Below the pieces are notes generated by a model. The model ran no database searches. It saw nothing but the letters and a program-made list of their open reading frames with translations, and had not been told where the DNA came from. The translations under genes were made by a program, and so were the position numbers. Below are positions 1 to 4,991 of a stretch of DNA of 6,224 nucleotides, piece after piece (the stretch's first letter is position 1; each line of letters starts with the position of its first letter). Origin of the DNA: Candidatus Gerdarchaeota archaeon (GTDB lineage Archaea; Asgardarchaeota; Heimdallarchaeia; JABLTI01); the NCBI GenBank assembly GCA_016840945.1, contig JAEORJ010000355.1:1-6224 (forward strand), in the 5' to 3' direction.

Positions 1-335
1 AAAATACCCCATTTAGATTGTTGAAAAATCAACAATAAAATATATTGGAGCATTAATGCAACTCGAGAGATAACCATTAACTCTTTTCTTTTACCTGTTT
101 TATCTGAATAAGCACTAAATACAGATGTGCTTATTATTGATAACAGAGATGGTGTTGCAAGGATAACTGCTAAAATAGTGTATGAACTAATCAAATCATC
201 ATTCAACCAAACAGCAAAGAAGGTTCCTGTTACTGATGTAGCAATAGAATCAAATGTACGAGAGAAAAGTAATGGAAGAAGATTTTTTGGTGGAAGTAAA
301 TTTAATGAACCATTTTTGAATTTCATGTATAACAT
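1..335 (-). CDS. MFS transporter, N-terminal part (cut by window edge)
   Basis: The minus strand is open from an ATG at 335 to the window edge, giving 111 residues without a stop. The translation starts with a short polar stretch, then a hydrophobic helix at about residues 19-43 (LPLLFSRTFDSIATSVTGTF), a second at about 50-74, then the loop SDKTGKRKE at 77-85, then a third helix from about 88. The D-x-x-G-[KR]-R loop between the second and third helices is the classic motif A of the major facilitator superfamily, so this is a membrane transporter, probably a drug or solute exporter; the substrate cannot be told. An in-frame TAG lies 11 codons upstream with no other start between. The two possible starts are ATG 335 and ATG 326; a weak AGAAGG at 344-339 is 3 nt from the first and 12 nt from the second, so it does not decide. 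About two thirds of the gene is missing. Confidence 0.85.
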   Translation of the reverse strand, partial: MLYMKFKNGSLNLLPPKNLLPLLFSRTFDSIATSVTGTFFAVWLNDDLISSYTILAVILATPSLLSIISTSVFSAYSDKTGKRKELMVISRVALMLQYILLLIFQQSKWGI

Positions 336-372
336 AAACCTTCTATGAAATCTTGCAGAGAGTTTCTATCAA

Positions 373-390
373 GGTATTTATTATTTGCTA
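373..390 (-). promoter_or_regulatory. Candidate TATA-type promoter of the MFS gene
   Basis: On the minus strand the stretch AGCAAATAATAAATACC lies about 40-55 nt before the MFS start. AATAAATA resembles an archaeal TATA box, and a start site about 25 nt downstream would leave a leader of roughly 20 nt. The region is generally AT-rich, so this is only suggestive. Confidence 0.25.
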
Positions 391-437
391 TAGAAATAAC
401 AAAGATAGTATTATAGAATTTTAATATTCATTAGTTT

Positions 438-445
438 AAAAAAAA
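438..445 (-). terminator. T8 tract after the radical SAM gene
   Basis: The minus strand reads TTTTTTTT about 25 nt after the TGA stop of the radical SAM gene. No convincing hairpin precedes it. Archaeal terminators can consist of a T run alone, so this may end the transcript before the MFS gene. The rest of the 336-468 spacer shows nothing else recognisable. Confidence 0.35.
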
Positions 446-468
446 TTAATGGCATATAGTAATTAGGA

Positions 469-1608
469 TCATCTTAGTAAATGCTTATTACCTATCCAAA
501 CATTTTGCAAACCCATTTCTTTAGCAATTTTATAACAATCCTCAGCATGAGTTTTAGCTGTTGTTGGTAAATCATCTAAAATAAAAGTTGGATAAAATGC
601 TAATAATGAGAATGGAATTGAGGGATTTATAGTTGTAATAAATTTGGCTATTTGTTCTATTTGCTCCTTTTCAATATAACCAGGAACAAGTAAAGTACTA
701 ACAACCAAAAGTGGAGTCTCAGGTCTCTTATTAATCAATGAACCGATTTTTCGTATATTATATAATGAAAATTTGTTACTTGAACCACATAAAGCTTGCA
801 CTAATCGATTATCATATGCTTTAAGATCAATTTTTATAGATCCTCCTGATTTCAGAGCTATTTCAGCTGTTTGTAATAATAAGGAAGGACGAGTGCTACC
901 ATTTGTTTCCCAACATACACGTAAAATTCGATTTTCTTTTTTGGCTTTCTCTAAAGCTAAATTACCTACAGCTATTGAATGTCTGATTTGTGATGAGGGA
1001 TCACCACCAAAAAAACAGATACAGCTAGTGTTATCTTTAATTGCTTTTAGCAGTGTTTCAGGAGGTGATGGTGTTGCTAGATGTATTCCTTTTCTGTATT
1101 GATAATTTTGACAAAATAAACAATCATAAGTACAGGATTGATAAAATACTGCAAGATTATTGTAACCAAATTCCGGTCCATCTGAATATGAATATTTAGG
1201 GTAACCACTAGAAGTGCAACCAGGACAAAAAGGTTCAGCAACACAATTAGTAGGTAAAGGATCATGATAGAAACTGAATAAACCACCAGTTTTCTCATCA
1301 CCAGTTATTCTCTCTTTTTTACCATTCTTATTAGTTACTAATCCACAAAAACCAAGCTCGCCTTCAGCTATGATACAATTATTTACACAGTCACCACATG
1401 AAATACCATTAGTTGATTTTGGTGGAAAAGCAGGTAAATTATATAGTTCGCGGTATTTTTTACGATTGGCATTAATGATTTTCATTGCTTTCTCAAAATT
1501 ATTTAAAAGACATTGTTTACAAACACCTAATTTAGCAGAAATAGTACTAGAAGAGCTTTTACAAAGTGAACAAGTTTTTTCATGCAAATTCACTGAGGAA
1601 TAGGGCAT
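469..1608 (-). CDS. Radical SAM protein, PflA/AmmeMemoRadiSam-like, with N-terminal zinc ribbon
   Basis: Radical SAM enzyme of the pyruvate-formate-lyase-activase-like class (COG1180 type), predicted cytoplasmic. The cluster motif is C159-x3-C163-x2-C166 (CTYDCLFC). Other core elements are visible: GGDP at 201-204 (the SAM-binding GGE-like motif), ETNG at 234-237, and KIDLKA at 259-264. The N-terminus has C13-x2-C16 and C30-x2-C33, a zinc-ribbon arrangement, then a second Cys set (C71, C74, C78, C88) in the context CxxCxxxCxIxxGxxGFCG, and C122, C128, C131 before the radical SAM barrel. From memory, this order (ribbon, LPxxPP, CxxC, CG-x-x-x-N, YHDPLPTNCVA, CPG) recurs in archaeal and bacterial relatives, so 379 residues looks complete. 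The substrate is unknown; none of the memo or AMMECR1 partners is present here. The ATG has no clear Shine-Dalgarno sequence and could be leaderless. The gene ends in TGA. Confidence 0.88.
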   Translation of the reverse strand: MPYSSVNLHEKTCSLCKSSSSTISAKLGVCKQCLLNNFEKAMKIINANRKKYRELYNLPAFPPKSTNGISCGDCVNNCIIAEGELGFCGLVTNKNGKKERITGDEKTGGLFSFYHDPLPTNCVAEPFCPGCTSSGYPKYSYSDGPEFGYNNLAVFYQSCTYDCLFCQNYQYRKGIHLATPSPPETLLKAIKDNTSCICFFGGDPSSQIRHSIAVGNLALEKAKKENRILRVCWETNGSTRPSLLLQTAEIALKSGGSIKIDLKAYDNRLVQALCGSSNKFSLYNIRKIGSLINKRPETPLLVVSTLLVPGYIEKEQIEQIAKFITTINPSIPFSLLAFYPTFILDDLPTTAKTHAEDCYKIAKEMGLQNVWIGNKHLLR

Positions 1609-1691
1609 TCTGAAAAACTCAATTTAAATTTAATTATAATAAATTATTATCTTCAAACTTTTTATTTTTTCCTTGATTTAATATCATAACC
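1609..1691 (-). other. AT-rich spacer between hypothetical gene and radical SAM gene
   Basis: These 83 bases are almost all A and T. On the minus strand, ATTTATTATAATTA lies about 24-37 nt before the radical SAM ATG, a spacing that would fit a TATA box and a leaderless transcript. AATTTAAATT at 1621-1630 is a perfect palindrome. No hairpin or T run follows the upstream gene on this strand (it is A-rich instead), so read-through from the upstream gene is also possible. Confidence 0.3.
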
Positions 1692-2258
1692 CTATTCTTT
1701 TTCTTCTTTTGATTTATAATCCAAGGAAAAGGTTTCTTCTATCCACGATTTGACATCTTCATCTCGAGGTGATTTTGGTTGCGCTCCTTTGTTTGGATCT
1801 TCTTTTCTTCTCTCTTCCATTTTTTTGGAAAGATCAGATATTGAATCTAAAATTCCATTGGTAAACTTAAATTCAACAACTTTCTTGTAACCAATCGCTC
1901 TTTGAAAACCCATGTGGACATACATTTCAGGAATAAAATCCCTCGCTACTAGAATAGTTCCAGTAAAAGCCATTGGTAGGTTCACTTTTTTATAGCGAAA
2001 AATAAAAGGTCGTTCAGCATCATTTGGTTTTATGCCATTGATCTTCTTTTTTTCTTTCAGATTGATCAATACATCATCAAGAACTAATTGATTATCGTTT
2101 AATGTATAAGTTAAAAGATATCCTCTCCAACAAGCAGTACAGGTGAAATGAGGATTTAAACCATAATCTATTGGATCAAAGAGCTTCTCACCATCTACAC
2201 CAATGATTTCAAATTGCTCTTTATTATAATTGAACATATCAGCCATTTGTGCAGTCAT
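1692..2258 (-). CDS. Hypothetical protein with CTACWRGY motif
   Basis: A soluble protein of 188 residues with no signal peptide or membrane segment. Its marks are CTACWRGY at 40-47, followed by a strand pattern (LLTYTLNDNQLVLDDVLI), and FTGTILVA at 98-105 with YVHMGF at 113-118. From memory, bacterial hypothetical proteins share a similar plan: an (S)TACWRGY core, a 'YTL/WEI...LYL' strand pair, a later '[FW]-x-G-x-[IL]' strand and 'YVHMGY'. This may therefore be a distant member of that uncharacterised family; no function is known to me. The last 40 or so residues are very rich in Lys and Glu and probably form a mobile tail. Starts are possible at TTG 2264, ATG 2258 and ATG 2246; I chose 2258 as the first ATG, and a TATA-like element about 25 nt upstream would fit a nearly leaderless message. 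The gene ends in TAG; 9 sense codons later the frame meets TAA. The next gene on the strand starts 83 bp away. Confidence 0.75.
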   Translation of the reverse strand: MTAQMADMFNYNKEQFEIIGVDGEKLFDPIDYGLNPHFTCTACWRGYLLTYTLNDNQLVLDDVLINLKEKKKINGIKPNDAERPFIFRYKKVNLPMAFTGTILVARDFIPEMYVHMGFQRAIGYKKVVEFKFTNGILDSISDLSKKMEERRKEDPNKGAQPKSPRDEDVKSWIEETFSLDYKSKEEKE

Positions 2259-2274
2259 TATCAATCAGCTAAAT

Positions 2275-2305
2275 GCTATATTATGAGAATTGATTTATGA
2301 GAATT
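2275..2305 (-). promoter_or_regulatory. Promoter region with tandem TTATGAGAATT repeats
   Basis: TTATGAGAATT occurs perfectly twice, at 2281-2291 and 2295-2305, with a 14-bp period. On the minus strand the proximal copy runs into CATAATATA (2284-2276), a TATA-like element centred about 22-25 nt before the ATG at 2258. Repeats this close to a TATA element are placed where a regulator could bind. The role is inferred from position only. Confidence 0.35.
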
Positions 2306-2323
2306 TCTAATGATGACTTTCCT

Positions 2324-2352
2324 AAAAAAAATGAAAGGTATTAGTTAATACC
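2324..2352 (-). terminator. Hairpin plus T8 terminator of the repeat-protein gene
   Basis: On the minus strand, 27 nt after the TAA stop, GGTATT-AACT-AATACC (2352-2337) forms a perfect 6-bp stem, extendable to 7. It is followed at once by TTTCATTTTTTTT. This is the layout of an intrinsic terminator, and it separates the repeat-protein transcript from the hypothetical gene downstream. Confidence 0.7.
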
Positions 2353-2378
2353 AATACCAAATAGCTTTCGATTTTATT

Positions 2379-3806
2379 TTACTCGAAATAATCCAATATA
2401 CCATGTATCTTAGCTTGAATTATTTTTTCAGGTACCAAATTTTTCATACCTTTCTCACTCAATTGCTGAATAAACTCAGCAGTAATTCCATGTATCCTAA
2501 ATTCTATCAATTGATGTGGAGTAATTTGTTGAAAACCAATAGAGAATATTTGCTGAATGAATTTAGATGATACACCATGTATTTTGAATTCAAGGAATTC
2601 CTTTAGCGTGATGTCTCCAAAACCAAGACTATGAATTTCATCTATAAAGTCGGGTGAGACGTTATGAATATTTAATTCGATTAGTTCCTTCAAGGAATTG
2701 ATGTTAAAACCAAGTTTTTTGTATTGATTTATATCATCAGGATGAACACCATGTACCCTCATAGAAATAAATTCATCTAAATCTGGATCAAAACCATAGG
2801 AACGAACTTCTGAGATATATTCTGGGGTTAATCCATGAATTTTTGTTTCTATTAATTGATTCGCTGACAGATTTGTAAATCCTAGTTTTTCCAAGCTTTT
2901 GATATATTCAGGTTGAACACCGTGTATCTTAAACTCAATTAAGCGGTTTAGAGACAAATGCCCAAATCCCTGACTATCCATTTCTTTTACGAAAGAACTA
3001 TCCATATCTCTTATTTTCATTTTTATTATTTGGCCGAGGGGAATTTTTTCTGAGCTTAATTTCAAAATGCTTTTAATATAATCAATCGTAACATTGTGTT
3101 TTAATAATTCTAAAATGGTATTTGCTTTTGGCATTTCATAACCCAAATCAGTCAATCCCTTTAGATATGGTGCAGCTAATTCAAGTTTGCGAAATTTTAT
3201 CATTTCATTTATTGAATAAACCAAATCTAGCTCTTTAAACGCAGAAATATAATCAGGGGTGACATCATGAATTCTCATTTCCACCAATTTATTAGGGCTT
3301 AGGTCATCATAACCTAATTTAGCAATGCTATCAATGTAATCGACAGAAACATTATGAATACCCATTTTGATCAATTGGGAATTTTCGATGTCTTTGTACC
3401 CACGTTTTTGTAATTGAGTAATATATTCAGGATGAACACCATGAATGATAAAACTATAAAGATCATCATCTGAGAGATTTTTATAGTTACATTTAGCTAA
3501 TGCTTTCACAAAAGCTTGATCAACATTCTCAAGAATTAATGCTTTAAGCTCAATATAAGTCATGCCATCCTCTAGGATAACTTCACGCAGAGCTTGTAGA
3601 AATTCAGGTTTTACTGCAACAGATAGATTTGCAGTCATTTGATCAAAGGAATGCAAAGAAACCTTTCCGAAGTCGCCAGATTGAATATTAGAAAATCTTC
3701 TTGGGCGATCTTCATTTTCCAACTCATCGAGGAGTTTTTGCCCTTCATCTGCAGATAGTTTACCATCTGCAATTTGCTTAAGTATGCTCAAACGAGCTTC
3801 CTTCAT
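2379..3806 (-). CDS. SHOCT-like domain protein with about 14 IHGV-type helical repeats
   Basis: A 475-residue soluble protein without signal peptide or membrane segment. Residues 1-30 (ILKQIADGKLSADEGQKLLDEL) match the short two-helix SHOCT-like domain at the N-terminus of YvlB-type bacterial stress proteins. After a polar linker (31-60), residues 82-475 are 13 full units of 28-29 residues plus a final short one, with a possible half unit before them. The consensus is roughly NLS-x3-LIE-x-KIHGV-x-PEYI-x2-L-x-KLGF. From memory, such repeats occur in bacteria, alone and attached to BlaR1-like M56 peptidases; here there is no enzyme domain. The pattern predicts paired helices stacking into a solenoid, likely a binding scaffold; the partner is unknown. 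Units 5-7 (197-282) have lost the IHG core. The ATG is well supported by GAGGT 7 nt upstream. Hairpin terminators on both sides mean it is probably transcribed alone. The family call is good, the function open. Confidence 0.85.
   Translation of the reverse strand: MKEARLSILKQIADGKLSADEGQKLLDELENEDRPRRFSNIQSGDFGKVSLHSFDQMTANLSVAVKPEFLQALREVILEDGMTYIELKALILENVDQAFVKALAKCNYKNLSDDDLYSFIIHGVHPEYITQLQKRGYKDIENSQLIKMGIHNVSVDYIDSIAKLGYDDLSPNKLVEMRIHDVTPDYISAFKELDLVYSINEMIKFRKLELAAPYLKGLTDLGYEMPKANTILELLKHNVTIDYIKSILKLSSEKIPLGQIIKMKIRDMDSSFVKEMDSQGFGHLSLNRLIEFKIHGVQPEYIKSLEKLGFTNLSANQLIETKIHGLTPEYISEVRSYGFDPDLDEFISMRVHGVHPDDINQYKKLGFNINSLKELIELNIHNVSPDFIDEIHSLGFGDITLKEFLEFKIHGVSSKFIQQIFSIGFQQITPHQLIEFRIHGITAEFIQQLSEKGMKNLVPEKIIQAKIHGILDYFE
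2382..3563 (-). repeat. Array of 28-29-residue protein repeats (84-87 bp units)
   Basis: Units begin at residues 82, 110, 139, 168, 197, 225, 254, 283, 312, 341, 369, 398, 427 and 456 of the encoded protein. Four are 28 and the others 29 residues, the last being cut short at 20. The strongest positions are I-H-[GND]-V, then [PS]-x-[YF]-I, and an L-G-[FY] near the unit end. At DNA level neighbouring units differ widely in codon choice, so the array is old and not a recent tandem duplication. Confidence 0.85.
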
Positions 3807-3814
3807 TTACTATA

Positions 3815-3819
3815 CCTCA
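3815..3819 (-). promoter_or_regulatory. Shine-Dalgarno GAGGT of the repeat-protein gene
   Basis: GAGGT stands 7-8 nt before the ATG at 3806 on the minus strand and matches the 16S rRNA tail. It fixes this ATG as the start. Confidence 0.6.
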
Positions 3820-3886
3820 TTTGTTTGATGACAAAAACAGCGTTATTGAAGCACGAATGTCTTCAGTTTGATTAGAACCTATAATC

Positions 3887-3910
3887 AATCAGAGAGGATA
3901 TAATCTGATT
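3887..3910 (-). promoter_or_regulatory. TATA element enclosed by inverted repeat, upstream of repeat-protein gene
   Basis: AATCAGA (3887-3893) and TCTGATT (3904-3910) are a perfect 7-bp inverted repeat with a 10-nt spacer. The spacer reads TTATATCCTC on the minus strand and contains the best TATA-like element before the repeat-protein gene. A start site about 25 nt downstream would give a leader of some 65-70 nt ending in the GAGGT ribosome binding site. A dimeric regulator bound here would cover the TATA element. The geometry is seen in the sequence; the regulatory role is inferred. Confidence 0.4.
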
Positions 3911-3993
3911 TTTACATGTTCTAATTCTCATATCACTGTTTGTCTATCTTTTATATGGGTGAATTTTACTAAAAAACTTTTCATATCTATTAG

Positions 3994-4032
3994 AAAAGAA
4001 AAAAAAGAGAATTCTTCTGAATATTTGAAGAA
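3994..4032 (-). terminator. Hairpin plus T8 terminator of the PRC-barrel gene
   Basis: On the minus strand, shortly after the TAA stop, TTCTTC (4032-4027) pairs with GAAGAA (4017-4012) across a 9-nt loop and is followed by TTCTCTTTTTTTTC, then another T4. The stem is short and AT-rich but the T tract is long. The remaining spacer between this and the inverted repeat at 3887-3910 shows no gene that can be supported. Confidence 0.6.
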
Positions 4033-4042
4033 GATTCGATGT

Positions 4043-4708
4043 TTAACCATATCTTCGTGCAAGAAGATGAATTTCAGTAGTGCTTTCTGTTTTCCTTGAA
4101 TCAAGATATTTTTTCGCGTCTTGAACACCAAGATGTTTACGATTAAGTGCTGTTTCCATCTGTTCTTTTGTTATATCCATTTTCATTTTCTTACCTGCTA
4201 TTGCAGAAATATGATCAACCGTCAATAACAAGTCCCATTCATCAACTAAACCCAAAGTGGTAGCAATTTTATCAAGGAGAGATCCTCTAACCAAAAAAGA
4301 TACTTCTCTACATGGGAGGAAAATTAAACCACCAATGGTACCTACTTTTTTATCATTACTATCAATTATTTCTGTGTTTTTTAGTTCATTATACAAATAG
4401 GAGCCTTTAGGTATAACATCTTTATCCAAGTAATCTTTAAGCTGAGATTTGTTTATATTTAGAACAATATCACCATGTATACTCTTAACATCCTCAATTG
4501 GTACAACCAATTCCAATTCTTTTTTCTCTTTGAGTTTCCTCTTTAATTCATCAAAAGGTGAGCTCTTTAAAATAAAGGCAATGAGATTTAGGTTGGTATC
4601 AAAAACGATATCATGAACAAATCCTATTGGATTATTTTCTACATCTAGAACATTTTTCTCTTTTATTTGTTTGAGATTATAATGTTCATCTATTTCACAA
4701 TATGACAT
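4043..4708 (-). CDS. Protein with two PRC-barrel-like domains
   Basis: A 221-residue cytoplasmic protein with two successive PRC-barrel-like segments. The first, about residues 12-90, has the pattern '[VL]-x-D-x-x-N-x-x-[IV]-G-F-V-x-D-[IV]-x-[FL]-D' and ends in a VVPIEDVKSI strand. The second, about 105-180, has 'I-I-D-S-N-D-K-K-V-G-T-I' and closes with LLTVDHISAI. A charged helical tail (about 185-221) follows. PRC barrels are small beta-barrels found in RimM, photosynthetic reaction centre H subunits and many short archaeal proteins, where they serve as interaction modules; the partner here is unknown. I start at ATG 4708 and not at the in-frame GTG 4717, because that GTG lies inside GGTGAT (4718-4713), a strong Shine-Dalgarno match 4 nt before the ATG. 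The gene has its own candidate promoter and a terminator, so it is probably monocistronic. Confidence 0.8.
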   Translation of the reverse strand: MSYCEIDEHYNLKQIKEKNVLDVENNPIGFVHDIVFDTNLNLIAFILKSSPFDELKRKLKEKKELELVVPIEDVKSIHGDIVLNINKSQLKDYLDKDVIPKGSYLYNELKNTEIIDSNDKKVGTIGGLIFLPCREVSFLVRGSLLDKIATTLGLVDEWDLLLTVDHISAIAGKKMKMDITKEQMETALNRKHLGVQDAKKYLDSRKTESTTEIHLLARRYG

Positions 4709-4712
4709 TTTT

Positions 4713-4718
4713 ATCACC
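4713..4718 (-). promoter_or_regulatory. Shine-Dalgarno GGTGAT deciding the PRC-barrel start
   Basis: GGTGAT is complementary to the ATCACC of the 16S rRNA 3' end and lies 4 nt before ATG 4708. It overlaps the in-frame GTG at 4717, which would otherwise add three residues. Confidence 0.6.
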
Positions 4719-4725
4719 AGATTTT

Positions 4726-4778
4726 TTACTTAACTAATTAATTAATAAATTAAGTAATTAATAAAAAGTTATATTTAG
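4726..4778 (-). promoter_or_regulatory. Candidate promoter and operator-like repeats of the PRC-barrel gene
   Basis: CTAAATATAA (4778-4769 on the minus strand) is the best TATA-like element; a start site about 25 nt on would leave a leader of about 40 nt. Between it and the gene lie an inverted repeat, TTACTTAA (4726-4733) with TTAAGTAA (4750-4757), and a direct repeat TAATTAATAAA (4739-4749 and 4755-4765, period 16). The extreme AT content makes chance matches likely, so the operator reading is tentative. Confidence 0.35.
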
Positions 4779-4991
4779 AACTTTAGAAAATTGCTTGATT
4801 AAATCTTATAATTTAATAATATTCTAATGAAAAATTAAAAATTGAAAAAAATACCATTATAGTGTTTTTTTTGGAAAATAATCTTACTAAATTATAATTA
4901 CTTCAATAAAAAATTACTTTTATCATTTGGTATTTTTCTAGAATTTTAATTAGTTTTAAAAGAAAATAGTATCAAGGTAATTAGGGATATA
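4779..4991. other. AT-rich divergent intergenic region
   Basis: Most of the spacer between the two divergent genes. It is almost entirely A and T with many homopolymer runs and stops in all frames. Besides the promoter candidates listed on each side, I see no gene, RNA or conserved element in it. Confidence 0.5.
4951..4991 (+). promoter_or_regulatory. Candidate promoter and ribosome binding site of the LVIVD gene
   Basis: GTTTTAAAAG (4953-4962) is a TATA-like element; a start about 25 nt downstream would fall near 4982 and give a leader of about 10 nt. TTAGGGATATA directly precedes the ATG, with a weak AGGG at 4983-4986. Both signals are poor, and similar AT-rich words occur throughout the spacer. 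Confidence 0.25.

Noticed and set aside
127..348. Plus-strand open frame of 73 codons
   Set aside because: It is antisense to the MFS transporter start, whose minus-strand translation shows clear helices and motif A; the plus-strand product has no recognisable features.
773..1102. Plus-strand open frame of 109 codons
   Set aside because: It lies wholly antisense inside the radical SAM gene, across the GGDP and ETNG regions, and resembles no protein.
1077..1301. Minus-strand hydrophobic frame of 74 codons
   Set aside because: It is an alternative frame of the radical SAM gene; its hydrophobicity comes from AT-rich codons read out of frame.
1370..1603. Plus-strand open frame of 77 codons
   Set aside because: It is antisense to the zinc-ribbon part of the radical SAM gene, which has strong cysteine motifs.
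3928..4131. Minus-strand frame of 67 codons
   Set aside because: It overlaps the end of the PRC-barrel gene in another frame and runs through its terminator; no ribosome binding site or motif.
4847..4937. Distant inverted repeat AAAAATACC and GGTATTTTT
   Set aside because: The arms are mostly homopolymer and 73 nt apart in very AT-rich sequence, so chance is the better explanation.
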